Source: Dicyema japonicum
Taxonomy: Eukaryota; Dicyemida; Rhombozoa; Dicyemidae
Direction of reading: 5' to 3'
NCBI GenBank assembly: GCA_011109175.1
Contig: RDEW01000006.1
Location: forward strand, 483,668-547,667
DNA: 64,000 nucleotides
The stretch's first letter is position 1. Each line of letters starts with the position of its first letter. Positions 1-13,400 of the stretch are shown in pieces. The translations under genes were made by a program, and so were the position numbers. The notes below the pieces were generated by a model. It did no database searches. It saw nothing but the letters and a program-made list of their open reading frames with translations, and was not told the origin of the DNA.

Positions 1-44
1 ATGGTCGTCTACACGACTCTCTCAATACGGTTATTTATGCTAAA

Positions 45-784
45 TTTATTATTATTAATAGCACTTTCGAAGAACCAAAAATGTAATTTATTTAATTTAA
101 GGTTCCGCTTGTGCCGTATTTTTCTTCAGGTTATTCTTTCTCCCACAATTCTCTTAACTAACTTCCTCCATGCTCCACGGTTACTGGCAATTATTCTGAG
201 CGTATCCAGATCGTTTCCTGTTTTCAGCTTTCGTCCTACATTGGTTAGGTCTTTGTGTAGAACCTCTGGCAAAGTTATGCGAGGTTTTCCACGGAACGAG
301 GTATTCACTTCTGGGCAGAAATAGTTATCCATTGCTATTTTAGCAGGCGTCATCTGGCTCATCCGAAGGATGTGACTAAATAGACGCCATCTTGATTCTA
401 GGATATCCAGACTCAATGGTCTTGCATTACATATTTTGTATAGATTCTTGTTTGTAATTTTTTTGGCCAGTTGATGCCAAGCAACAGTCGGAGTTGTTTA
501 CGATGGAAGGCATCTAGTTTGTCCATTACCGCTTGTGATACTCCCCAGGTTGCAGCGTTGTACATTAGGACCGGTTTCACGAAGGCATTGTATAGTCTTA
601 CACGTAATTGTGTGCTAATTTGTTTACGATGATTCCAGACTACTCCCATTTTTCTAAAGGCCGCAACGGCCAACATCTTCCTGTTAGTGATATCCTCAGC
701 GTCTCCGAGCAACGACCCCAATTTTTTACAGTATCTCCATTTTTCATCAGTTCGGGTTAATTCACGGCGTATGGTAGTGTTCTG
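45..784 (-). mobile_element. 3' part of an EN+RT LINE (same family as 59.6-62.7 kb), 5'-truncated
   Basis: Two minus-strand reading frames (721-413 and 416-126) give the end of a non-LTR polymerase: KLGSLLGDAEDI, then YNAFVKPVLMYNAATWG, then SRWRLFSHILRM and FRGKPRITLPEVL. These align in order with the near-intact element at 59.6-62.7 kb. The frame breaks near 413, so the copy is dead. A short ATT-rich tail at about 45-60 looks like the element's 3' end; the other family copies also end in ATT/TAA repeats. The 5' limit is where similarity is lost, near 784, before the catalytic RT motifs. Confidence 0.85.
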
Positions 785-1029
785 CTAAATTTAATGAACT
801 TGAAATTACAATTTGCTGATATTAATTTAATCAAGGTATTATTTTTTAAATTAATTTAGGCAAAGTCACTTACTTCTGCTTTTATTTAGAAACCACCGTT
901 ATTTTGTAAGAATATCATCAGGAAAGAATTAATTCAATTTACACGTCTCAGCGGTCTTAAAGACTTCCGTTCTGAAGATGATTTCGAAATTTGAACATTT
1001 GATCACTCTTGAACAACATATGAAGGACG

Positions 1030-1420
1030 TTTCAAAGATTTTGTGAACTCAAAGTTTCAGATTGGGTAATAGACCCCTTACAGAATGTAGATGACGTTGA
1101 ATCTTGTCAAGAGGAACTAATCATGTTAAAACGATTTTGAAATTAAACCCACTTTTAAACATCGGTCCTATCAATATTTTTGGTTACAAAAAGATATTCC
1201 TAAAAATATCCTGTTATGGAAAAAATCAAAATTGTTTTTTATTGCTTTCCCCACTTCTTATTTGGTTGAGAGAGGCTTCAGTATTTTCACAATTACCAAA
1301 AGGAGAAACCGCTTGGACATTGTTGAAAGAGGAGATCTACGAATTAGGATTACAAACATGAACCCAAATATTGAGAAACTTGTGTCTAACTTTTTGCAAC
1401 ATCATTGTTCACATTAATTA
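1030..1420 (+). pseudogene. hAT (ZBED5-like) transposase C-terminal relic
   Basis: In the plus strand, VSDWVIDPLQNVDDVESCQ and EELIMLKRF are followed after a frame break by FIAFPTSYLVERGFSIF and KRRNRLDIVERGDLRIR. This is the C-terminal dimerisation region of hAT transposases close to vertebrate ZBED5-like proteins (family knowledge). Stops and frame shifts interrupt it and the N-terminal part is not visible, so it is a remnant. Confidence 0.8.
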
Positions 1421-2158
1421 TTAAATTTTTTATTTCCAACTCGTTACCATATAGGTTTTCCCGGTGGGCGATATTTTTTAAAAGTTTGTTAAAGGGGGCG
1501 ATGACCTGAATAATTTTGGGAACCCCTGGTCTACAGCATGCCAGACAGTTGCTGACTCATAGAGTGAAGTCTGTCGTTGAGAATACAAAAGTCCTGATTA
1601 GGGTTCACATGGCAATCAAAAAAAGTTACTGTACAGCACAATAAGCCAGGACAAGTCACCGCGGACATTACTCACCATTAATGTTCCCAAATAGAGGAGG
1701 TAGAGAAAAAGCAAAAGTACTCCCCGCATAAAGTATTGGGAATAACGCAGCGTGGAACTTCTTATGTGGTAAAATGTATTGTATCATTACTATATTCTAC
1801 AGGGAGAACTTGAGACAGTTGGGGGTGAATACAAATGTCCAATCTGCGCAAACAACTGTGCTTGGGAAAACCCTTGAGCATATCCCTTGACGCACATGAG
1901 TCCTCTCGTGCAGCCTACTGTGAAGAGGACAATTGCAAAAATTTGAATCTTCGGTAAAGGAGCAAGCAAAGACACGTGAGAGGGATTAGTTAATAGCATG
2001 GATAATTTCTGTTTTAATATTAAGGGTTTTAGCGAAACTATGCCGATTTTGAATATTGCCCTAAATTTTCTAAATTTATGTTATTTTATTAATATTTATT
2101 AAACTATAATAAATTAATAAATATTCATAAATAGTATAAATTTAATATTTATTTATGA
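1421..2158. other. Intergenic, no supported gene
   Basis: AT-rich spacer, especially 2020-2158, just before the glycosyltransferase start. A minus-strand open frame at 1999-1790 and short plus-strand frames at 1800-1990 have no recognisable motif and are interrupted. The run of A/T before 2159 probably holds the promoter and 5' UTR of the downstream gene, but no specific element can be named. Confidence 0.5.
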
Positions 2159-3393
2159 ATGGCGTTCATTTTTAGAAAATTTAATCTCATATTTTCCATA
2201 GCAATATTGTTGTTCGTCGCTAATTTTCTGATCAAATCTAAACCGAAAAACCCCCTAATCTGCCAGAAACTAATTGAAGGGGATAGAGGAGAAATCCTCA
2301 AAAGGAGATCTGAAATAAATCATTCCTATTCCGGCGATTTTACCGTAGAAAACTGTTTGGAATTCGTCAACTCCCGCGGATATTTTGACTACCCAATTTC
2401 GCAAACCGAGCGGGAGAACAGACTGGCCTTTATAATTGTGGCCTACAAGGATTTTAAGCAAGTAGAACAACTTATTCACTCAATTTACCGAAAAACGAAC
2501 ATTTACTGCATCCACGTTGATAAAAAGGCGAGTCCCTCATTTCGACAGGGAATTGAGGTCCTCGCCAGCTGTCTCGACAACCTCTTTGTTTTGAAAAAAT
2601 CCTATGATGTATACTGGGGGGAAATAACAGTACTTCTGCCTGAAATCGACTGCATGCGGTCATTGATTGTGGACTATGACGTTGACTGGAAGTACGTGAT
2701 AAACCTGACTGGACAAGAATTCCCGCTCAAAACCAACCTGGAGTTGTCAATTATCGCCAGAGCCCTCAATGGAGCGAATTGGGTTGAGCATCTTTCGGTT
2801 TTATCACATTTTCGGTTATTTTACGGTTTTAATCGGGACAGGTACTTCAGAAAGATTGTTTTGTCCGATCACGTGCCATTTGGACTGACTCTTTACAAGG
2901 GACCAGTCCATGCTATGTTGTCACGTGGTTTTGCTGAGTTTGTGTTGTACAACTGGACTGCCAAGGTCTTCCTTGACTGGGTCTCTGAAACTAAGATCCC
3001 TGATGAGACATATTATGCGACTCTCAACTTTAACGCAGACATTCTTGATGTCCCGGGAGCATTCTCTGGTTGTTGGCTTTATGATTGGAAGGGGTTAAGA
3101 AAATGGAGAAGTCACGGTTGCATATTGACAATGTGATCTTAAAGTCGGGTGTCAGATACAAGCAATGGAAGCCCAATAAGTGCTACGGTTTTTATGCGAG
3201 GGATATTTGTATATTTGGAGCAGGGGACATTCCTCTGATGACTAAGAGTCCTTCACTTTTTGCAAACAAGTTCCACTCCTACTATGAACCCGAGGCTCTG
3301 AAATGTCTCGAGTCGTGGATTCACCACAAAGCTTATTCTGAGATTGTTGATTTTGACTATCATTTTTTCCGTAGCCTTGACTTTGTTCATTGA
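2159..3393 (+). CDS. GT14 core-2/I-branching beta-1,6-N-acetylglucosaminyltransferase
   Basis: Predicted type II Golgi glycosyltransferase of CAZy family GT14 (GCNT group), which adds branching GlcNAc to O-glycans or I-antigen chains. Visible: a short cytosolic N-terminus, one membrane anchor at about residues 10-25, then the family blocks AFIIVAYKDFKQVEQLIHSI, YCIHVDKKAS, NLTGQEFPLKTNLE, IPDETYYATL and, near the end, DICIFGAGDI and FANKFHSYYEPEALKCLESW. The first frame stops at 3136, but a 23-nt GT-AG intron at 3069-3091 joins the two frames exactly. The spliced product is 403 aa, close to the usual 400-430. ATG 2159 is the first in frame and directly precedes the anchor. The donor substrate is inferred from the family; a xylosyltransferase-like role is less likely but not excluded. 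Confidence 0.88.
3069..3091 (+). other. 23-nt micro-intron of the GT14 gene
   Basis: Begins GT and ends AG. Removing it converts a premature stop at 3134-3136 into a continuous frame that keeps the conserved C-terminal half of the enzyme. Confidence 0.88.
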
Positions 3394-4479
3394 TTCCGTG
3401 AATATTTATTCTATCCCCCAGGGTCACTGGTTTAAAAGGGAAATAATCATTAGATAGCTAATTGCCCCTACCTACACGGGGGAGACCAAAAGGCCAAGGA
3501 ACTTTAACTGCGCTTATCATAAAACATAGTAAACTCATAATTTGAAGAGTTTTCAAGGTATCTGAAGGATTTTATGGAGAGGGTTGTCGTGGAGGTAACC
3601 GTCTTATGAATTTTTGTTATCGATGAATAGAAGTGCTTTAGGATCGACGACTCTGTTGGTGACTTCCAGGATTGTAGGTAACTTATGCAAGGAAGAACAG
3701 GAAATGACCATGAATAATACACATCATTAATTGATTCCGTATTATTTACCTTTGAAACAAATAATCGATTTACTGCTGTTACTTAGTGTTTGTTAGATTA
3801 AGTGGCAATTATCTTGCCAATGTAAATAACACATGAAAGTGTACAATAATGTGGATAAGTAGTAATTGATTTACTGTTGCAGTTATTATAGTTAGCCCAT
3901 TGCAACCTCTACAGAGTGCCTCCAGAAAATGTACTTCCATTCGCCGTTGATACGTCTGGTTCCCTTGCCCCTGCACAGCTGAACTTCTTGAGTCGTCTAG
4001 GGAATCGGATTTCTACATGACCAGGAGACCCCCGTAAGCGCTGCCGGTTAATTGAACAAATCTCGCTCGCCATCCTGAGAGGGAACTAATTAAGATTGAT
4101 AGCTCCAGTCTCGGTTACATGTAGGCAGCTGGGGACCACTAAGAAACGGCTGCTAAAACAGGTCATTCCCAGAGATTCTCCACTTTCATCAGGAGATCTC
4201 GAACTTCTCTCCCAGCCAGAGATAGAGTGTGTCCAGTGAACAATTTAAAAATCTCTATTAGGTTCATTTCGAATATCCTCTGCCTTGGAATGGGCATTGT
4301 CTGTGAAAGTATCTACAGTCATACTAATGCTCTTAGGTAAGATGTGACTTTTTTATATCAGAAAAATCAATATCCTTAGAGTGGGATTCAACAACAAGTC
4401 TCGACTAGTACTGTCGATAGATGCAACTACAAACACCAAAACTCAGAAGTTAAGCTTAAATTAATAGTTTATTAAAGAA
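3394..4479. other. Convergent intergenic region with an old repeat
   Basis: Lies between the 3' ends of the glycosyltransferase (+) and the dynein (-). No coding frame shows family similarity; the minus-strand frame at 3722-3504 looks non-coding. It contains the dispersed repeat at about 4085-4245. Confidence 0.5.
4085..4245 (+). repeat. Dispersed repeat E, copy 1
   Basis: About 150 bp resembling 42617-42770: shared order of GGACCACTAAGAAA-like, ACAGG, CAGAGATTC-like and CCAGAGAT(A/G)GA blocks. Too diverged to classify. Confidence 0.5.
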
Positions 4480-7400
4480 TTAGTAATTTAAGGCGCAAAT
4501 CATGGCTACTCCTCGCTTTATCCAGTAATTCGGGTTTTCCTTAGTGGTCAAGTCTATTGAAAAGACAAAATTGGTGGAATGACCAGTTGTCGACAACGTT
4601 CCTACACAATTTCGACATCGACATCACCTGCTCTAGTAAGAGTCTTGTAAACTGGACAGACGTATAATGAATTATCCTGTTTTTTGTTTTCAGTTGGAAT
4701 TAGCCATATTAAGGGCATATTGGAATACAATTCCTTTGGCTTCGATTCCGAGAGATATTGAGTCTCCTTGTCCCACCTAGCTCCTTCTATAAACAGTCCA
4801 TTAATGTAACAGCCGCTCTCAGGAGCTCCGATTTCTTTCGCCTCTTCCTTAATGATCTACAAATAGTGCCTTAAACTACTTTGAAGGAAAATGAGATTTT
4901 GTCGATTGAAATGACATTCTTTCGGGCAAAGTTTTGTAATGTCCCCGTTAGGAAAGCCTGGGGGAAGAAAAATCCTGAAATCCAAAAAACCTTAGGGTTG
5001 TGAATACAAACATACTCTAGGAATTCCGAACGTAATCCAATCGTAAATAAATTTAGTCCTATCTACCAAATCAGTCATCCAAGAGGCCAAAGGTTTAAGA
5101 GACGGATATCCCTGTAATGTAAAAGACCGAATACATATTTTTCCCACATTTTTGGTACTTTATTATTATACAAGCTCTCTGCCATATCTTCCAACTCCTG
5201 GGACATCACCACCAGCCCTTTGATAGCTTTCAAAAGATCTTCCAAACTTTGTCTGATCATCGAAAGAAGACGATTGTAACTAAATAATATGAGACAACTT
5301 ATAACCGAATAGCTTCCTGCATGAGGACAGTATTCATAGACTCTTCATACAAGACGGGATATTTCTCGGATATTTCAGCAATGTTGAAGACGTTCGGCAA
5401 TATTTTCAAAATATCTTTTGTGGTTTTGTCAACAATCTAACAAATTAGCACGGAATCACGTTTTCGGAAGAATCCCCATCTCCCGATGAACTTCGAGGCT
5501 GAAGAGTGACAAGGCAATTTAGGATTCTAGTCGTTTCATTCTGGGCAAAGGTAATATCCGCATTTTCATGCAACCCGAATATTTCAGGGGTATCATTCAA
5601 TGGGAGATCTTTTATGTAGTCCATGTACCCCTAACATCACACCTTATAAAACTCTATGGTCAGTCGAAGGATGAGGTTGGAAGAAGATTTTAGATGGGGA
5701 GAAAGGATAATACTCCCGTAAAACGTCCGGCGAATAAAAATCAGAGAGTAAATTTGCCACCGTCCTTCTGTCCCAATCGTCAGTAACTCGTCCACCGTAA
5801 TTAATCTCCCCCGCTGTGTATTTGAGGACCTGAATATGCACGAATACAAACTTTAAAGGGAATTTCCCTGTTTTCCATTAAAAACATTTTCAGCTGACTG
5901 ATGCAAATCCTTAGGTCCCCGTCTGTAAATTCGTAGGGAATGTTAAATCCGAGTGGGCCAAACTTCCTCCTCTCCAGGGTTATTCCGTGAAATAAACAGA
6001 GTGAGAAGAGAAGACTCTTAAATGTCGGAGTCTATGTTACATCATAAAGGTGACCTTTTCTTCACATGAACATAAAAACTCGTCTGTTTGTGCCTGGTAT
6101 GATCGCAATAGATTCGCTTTAATACCACGTGGTGGTTCGACTGTCATTTTACTGCTGTTCTGGAGGATAAACGTGGGGAAACGGTCACTGGGTAAACTGG
6201 TGAGCCAAAGTCTAAAGTCCTTATGGACCTTAATAGTAGCCAAATCTTCTTTACCTTTTCGGGGTCTAATTTTTCTATCAATCTTTCGAGTTGAGGCATC
6301 CAACTTGGGGCCAAATGACAATTCTGGAAGAAAATCCACTTTCCACGCTCAACTGCTTCCCTCATCATGGCTTCCGCACGAGGACCCTTTCACGTGTCAT
6401 TAACGAATAGTACTTGTCCCTGTCCTAACGAAATTGATAACAATTTTTTAGAAAAACGCATTTCTTCGGCGAATTTGTATAAATCCGCGGCAGGATCAGT
6501 CCCTGCTGAAATAATAAACACAAAAGGGGTGAAGGGGAGGATTCCTTGAAGACAACTCCCAAGTTGGTAGTCTAACTTGATCACAATAATTACTTGAGGC
6601 TCAATAAATTTAACCCCCAGATTTTTGACGACATACTGTTGCATGCATGGAGTTATTTTGTCAGCTCTCAAACATTTCAATAATATTATTTTTTGGAAGT
6701 CATTTAGGTTCTCCCCCCGTGGAAGAGGTTCGCTAATAAAATACCAAAATATTTTAACTTTTCCGGCTCACTGCTATCAAATATCCGCTTGTATTCCCCA
6801 GGGTTCTTAGTAAAATGGTTGAATATCCACTTTAACGAGTCCAGCGTCTGTAACCCCACAATTTCCTTCCAATTTCTATCAGACAGCCAATCCTTGGCCG
6901 GATTCTCCACGTGAGCCTTTTCCATGGAACCCAATAAGAGATATCTCCATTCATTCTAAAAGTAACATAAAGACACACGGGATTTATTTGGCCAAAGTTT
7001 TGCTTAATCCTCGCAGAAAGAAGAAAGGCAAATAACAGTTTGTGGCGCTCAAACAGCGACCGACAAACATTCGTGTATAGATTGTAAGTAAAATGATCAT
7101 TGATGTTCTTTATTCGCTGGTTCAAGTCATCTAAAGGTCACTTTCCTTGTAAACCAGAATTTTTGGCATTATTTATGCTGCTGAGGAATATGTTGACGAA
7201 CCATTCAAGGGAATATTGGTACATTGGATCTATTTTAGCCAAATCGGCGACACAAAAGAACAATATTTGAGTATTAATCGCCACTGGCATGTATTTCCCA
7301 CGTGTTTCGTCAATGTACTTTTCTGTGAGCTCACTCTTTTCCACTTTTGCCTTAAAGTAATGCAATAAGGTAACTCTGATCTCTTCTGACTTGACTTTGG

Positions 7401-10400
7401 AGGCTGCTAGCATTTTGATCAAGTCAATGTCGTCTACAGGGTTGCCTTCTGAGACACTCAGTCTGACGAGGATCTTATCTTCTAGCTCTTTTAGTTCTCC
7501 TCTCATCTTGGCATTATTCACAATCAGTTGATTCTTAGCATCCTCCAAGTCAGACCTTTCTTCAGCGACTACTATTCCAAGCAATTGATCCTCAAGTCCC
7601 CTATAACACATTAACAGACGAAACTACCGAGGACTGAGAGTAAAATTGATCAGGACGACCTTAACACTAACCTCGGGTGTATAATGGGGGTTCGATAATT
7701 TGGTAGTAATGTAGAATCTAAAGTCAGAATGATAGGGGATAATAGTGTCCCCAATTTTGATTACCAAACTTCCGGATTGTTTAAAAGTCTAACATTTTAA
7801 ATGAAAGTCACCTGTCTTAGCAATAAAGAATCCAAAACAGGATCGAGTTCTTCCCCCACATTCTCCAATAAGCATGGTTTCCCAAATCTGATTGAATTCT
7901 CCAAAGTTCGCAAAAAGTCCTTTTCTGAAAGTTTGATAACCTCGATATTATTATCCTTTTCCTTTTTTACTTAAATATAAGTTTACTACCAAATTTTTAA
8001 TCCACTTATTCGCTTGTCCTTGAGGATCTATGAACAGAGGCCAACGTTTAGAGTTTTTCGAAATAATCGCATTCTCCACCGAAAAATTGTCTTTCGGGAG
8101 TCCAGAAATTTGCCAGTTTCTAATATTGACTGGGTCTCCCATGGAAGACACAATCTCCGGATGAGTAGTAGTGGGTACTTCATGATCGTTTAGAATGGTT
8201 AAACATTTGTCAAACAATAAACTCCGATATTCATGCTATTCGCTATAATTAGGTCCCCACTACCGTAAATGGTCCAAGATACGCAATTGAGGTGGCTGCT
8301 ATCAAAATATCCCCGACAAAATTTTGTAATTTATATTCCAGCGTCTCAACGGTTTCTTGCCACCGTGTTTTCTCACTTCCAAGTCCTCCAATTAGCTATA
8401 ATGTGATAGCGAAATTACCTTTCCTGCTCTTTCAAGCCTTCCCTCGCAAAGTTCACATTTATCTTCCAATTCCTTCTTTTTATTCGAACATTCGTCATAT
8501 CTATCTTCTAACTGAGTTATTCCCTCTTCAATCTCATCCAATTTCCTCTGTGACTTTTCCAACCCTTCCTGGGTCTCCGCAAGTTCTTTTTGAGCGACTC
8601 TCAGTTTTTCTCTTTTTGGCTCGACAACTTTCGCGGCAAAGTGATACTTATACATGGCCCTTACCCACTGGCAAATGGAGGTACAGGCTTTGGAGACCTT
8701 TAATTCATTTTGAATCAAAATACTTTAGAGATTGCTTCGGGGGTGAAATTATCTTGATCAATATATGGACGAATCTTTCTGATTATGTCTTCCGGGATAT
8801 TTTCCTTGTCGTAGTTGAATAGACTGTCCAAAAACTTTTGTGGTTCCTGAAGCAAAGTCTTCCCAGGCTCCCAATAATCGTCCACTTTAACTCCAGGAAC
8901 TTCAGTCGGAACTTTTTTGGGTTTTACTCCTTTCATAATGCAGACAGTTTCCATAACAAGTTTGACTCCATCTGGGGGACGGGACATTGCTTTGACCTCA
9001 AAAACGTCATTTTTATTTAACGACTTCAGACTCGACAAGGCTGCACTCTATTTTATTATTTATTATTTAAACGAGGATCGGAAGAGCTTCACTCAAGTCT
9101 CTTTGAGCATCATCAGCAATATTTTGACATTCCTCTGCTTTAGCGCATGCCTCGACTTCCTCCTTCTTTACAGTTGCCCTCGTCTCTTCAGCAATTTTCT
9201 AAAATTGTAATTTTTTGATTTTAACCGTGTCCTTCTCTATTTGCTTTAATGTCTCGTTCGATTCGACGATGGCAACTTCCAGCTGAGGTCGAATTTCATT
9301 CAAGTCTTTCTGAAGGACGACAACCTCCTCAGATGTTGTCATTAACTACAATCGCTTAAATTAGATACTTTATCAAGTCCAGTCTTGAGTCTGTTCTTAG
9401 CTGACACAATCTCATGTCTTTTGAATCCCAAAAGGGAGGAGAATGCGGACAGCAATTCCAAATAACTTGTTGGGGTCACGTAATTATGACGACTCATTTC
9501 AATTAAGAATTTATTGGACAAATCGATCACATTTTGATGGATTAAACAACATGACCGAATCTAAGCATATATGGAGTAATATTACGATTCCTGAAATTAT
9601 GTCCTCGCTGTTGTCTAATTCTGGTAGGTCTCTTAAAAATCTATTAGCCACAGATTCCAGTGCATCTCTGGGCCAACGACTGAACCAATCGATGGTGCAA
9701 CAACTAACTAGAGCGGGAAAGCGCCTCAAACGAGCTCTAAAAGAATCTCCCAGAGGACTAAAATCTCTAATTGAAGTGAACCTCATTGTTATGACTGTGT
9801 GTAAGTTTGTTCGCACCCTCTTTGTGTATATCGAGTACAAATTCGTTTTTGTGGGCTGCATTCCAATTTCTGTACAAATTGGTTGCATTTGCTCATATAT
9901 TTTATCCAACTCCTCATTTCCGTAAATGTTAGGGACATCCCCAGAGTTGAGAATGTTATTTAAACTTTCCAGAAATCCCTCATCTTTGATCTGACAGTAT
10001 TGAAATGCAATAAACCTGAGAGTCACTGAAGAGAAAAACAATTTGTGTTTCTTTAAGACCCGCCTGCATCATAACAGACTTGAGATCCTCCTTCCATTCA
10101 TTCAGTCCATAATTCTTTGTCAACTCTATTTGAAAGCACGTGTAATCGGATCTGTAAATAATCAAAGTTAATCAAACAAATGAGTAGCCAATTTGGTAAG
10201 ACTCTGTCTACCACTTCCCCCAACTCCAAGAAGGAGGGCATTTCCATATGGTTGACGGATAACACGTGATATGCGACACAAGTGTTTGATGGCATCTGTA
10301 AACATGACCAAATCGAGTCTGTTGGTGTTAATCTGGTTGTAATCATTAATGTATTCCTCAATAGCTTTGGTAATCTCAACTAACACAACGATGGACCTTT

Positions 10401-13400
10401 TCCTGGTTTTCTAATTTTCTGTAAGGCTTAACATCCACCCCTTCTGACATGAAATCGGCATAGAGCAGGATGTCGTCATCAACGACTTGTTCGTATTTCA
10501 TCATCAAGTACTTCTCCATCTTTTCAACCGCCATATTATGGAACCATTCTCGATCCGAGTCATCAACTAACCGATCCTGGAAGACTCGGCAGCATTCGTG
10601 GTACCACAAACTTAGAAGTTGCTTTTGTCCCTAAAGAATAAGAGGTTATTCAATACCGCCAACTCTCTCGCATCATGCATAAGAATTCCCTGAAAGACAC
10701 GAGACAGGTCTCTCATATTGAACGTGTAATGGATTTTGTTTGGAGTAGGAAGCAAATGAGAAAGGATATCCTTATATATTTCAATACAGGCGACAACAAT
10801 ATTGTCGACAAAGCTAGATATCGATTTATGTTCATCTAAAATGAAAAACGCCGATATACCAGCCCAGGAGTGAATAATCGTCCCAAATATTTTTTAATGC
10901 TATCATCGCTCATTTCAATAAAAGATATCAAATTAAAATATCTCATCAATCTCTGAGTAATCATGTTTCTTCCTCCCCCCGGAGGTCCCATGGCACAACA
11001 AAAGTTGACATCAATCAGTTTGCAAAACTCACCTGAAATAATAATTTAGGAAACCAATCATTTTCCTATCGTACCACCCTTGGCTTCCGAAACACTGCCG
11101 AATCAATTCAATTGGAGTCTGAGCCCCATACACTTCAGGAGCTGGCATATTCAAGTCGTCAATAAAGAAAATTAGCTTTTTCCCTAAAGGAGGCCCAAAA
11201 ATCCCTCGACGCCTTTAAAATTAGGTAAATTTCATAAACCTTTTCTCTAATTTCCCGTCAATCATGTCTTGAACCTGATTGGCCGTTGTCCTTGCGGAAA
11301 ATATGATAAATTCAGACAAATATTTGTTGGGCAACCCCTTAGTTAATTTTTCCGTGATTGTCACCGTTTTTGATGTTCCTGTGGGACCGACACAAAGAAC
11401 CTAACATTTTATTTAAATTCTACAGGATTCCCATTTTTTAGCAAAAGGTCCAATACATAGGAAGATCTTATATAGTCCATTGTGGGGACAGTTATGTCAC
11501 TGAATTTCACATTTTGCGAAATTGAAAATTGTTTTTGATCATGAAGCCAAGAAATCCAGCAAATTTTCTATTTAAATTTAAAAATTTAATTTTTTGTTAT
11601 ATTTAATTTAAATTTTTGTTATATTTACCTTGTCGGGCACAAGGTCTTCAAAGTAAATCTCATCGTCGACAGAAGAACATATGTCGGCGTCATATATTTT
11701 GTAATCGTAAACTAAGTTTTCGTCAGGGAAAGAAATCTGCAGTTGATTTTCAAAGTTGATTACGTTTTCATTAGAGCACGTGTCCCTCAACCATATATCA
11801 AATTTATCTCTGCTTTTTTGATCCGATGTAGCCCCAGCAGTCCAGATTACCGAAAAGGTTATCCAAAAGGGTAAAATTTCTTCGACCCTTGCAAGTCTTC
11901 TTCCGGGAATATTTCTAATATCCTGGAATATCATCACTTCTAGTGAACCATATCATTCAGAAATTTGTTGAAGAAAGAATCCATGATCTTAAGGAAACTA
12001 AAGACTATATTCCCGTTGGTAGTCTTGACGTATTCAGTCACATTACTCCTCATCCATGATAAAGAAGGCTAAATAATCCACAAAGTCAACTTTGAAGATC
12101 TTTTCTATGAGTTCCCTTATTCTTTCGGCATAAGTACCCATGAACTGTGGCAGTTCGTTCACCCAACAAGAAATGAGGGAGTCAATTTTCAATACATCGG
12201 TGTCAAAGTAGACCATTCCACATCTAGAAACAGTAGGGGGAAGCCACGATGAGATCCTGGACTTCAAACATCATCGTCATATTCTTTCGTAAAGTTTTAA
12301 GTTACCGGAGTTAGTTTGATGATCTCTCCGCTGCTGAGACAGAGTTTTTTGTTATCGTCCAAGACTGTGTTCATGTTTTCTATCCAAAGGGCATCAACTG
12401 GACCGTCAAACATAAACCAATGGAAATCATCTTCCGTCGAATTGACTCCCCTACGTACGAGAGTTGACAATATTCCATCGGTCCTTCAATGTAAATCAGT
12501 CGACTACAACCATTCATGTGTGTAAATATTAAATTCTCCATAAAGCTGTCCATTGTGATAGATTTCGGATTCAAGACATGAGCGAGCGTTTTCTTAAAGG
12601 GAATCCCTGCCTGAGAAATTTGTCCCTTCAGCATTGTTTGGGCCATTGCGAGGATTTGATAGCACTAACTATATCATTTTACTACCTTAGTCTTTCCAGA
12701 ACACGTTTGACCGACAAGCATCAGTCCATGCCTGACAACCGTCGTTTCGTAGAGCTGAATGCATTTGTGAATAAATTCTGCCATTTGTCACATACTTACC
12801 TTCCGTCGGATCCAACGATAATTTGATGCAACATTCGCAGAGAGCCGTCTTCAAAATCCCGTAATTTATTTCCTGTTCTCTAAAAACATTATTTTCAGCT
12901 GTACTCTATTTTTGGGAATAAATCATTTATTATTCCGTTGAACAGCTTTAAATCGTCGCTCAAAAACTTGGGGACGTTCACATCTTTAATGCCCCGCAGA
13001 ACTATGAGTTCCTAGTAAACTTTATAAATTGGTTTCACCTCATCCATGTCGAAGTTTAATCTCTTAATATTCCCGGCAGCTGAAATTACTGTTTTTACAG
13101 CTCTCATTCCAAAATCGTAGTGGTCCTATTATTATAGTATTTGAGATACCTGGGTGCTGAGTTGCTCAGAAGAGAGTTTGAATGTGGTCACAATTTTATT
13201 TGCCAGTGTTTTCGCCTTGACAAATCCAAAAGAGAACAACGATATTTCGGCTATTAACGCATAATCGGGGACCATCATCGAAACTGGCCGGAATAAAGCC
13301 TGTTATGTTAAATTGTATGATCAAGTAATGAGTGCTGGAAACGGCCAAATACCTTTAAATTGTCAGGCAGCTCTGTTCTTCCGGCATATCCCGGATTCAT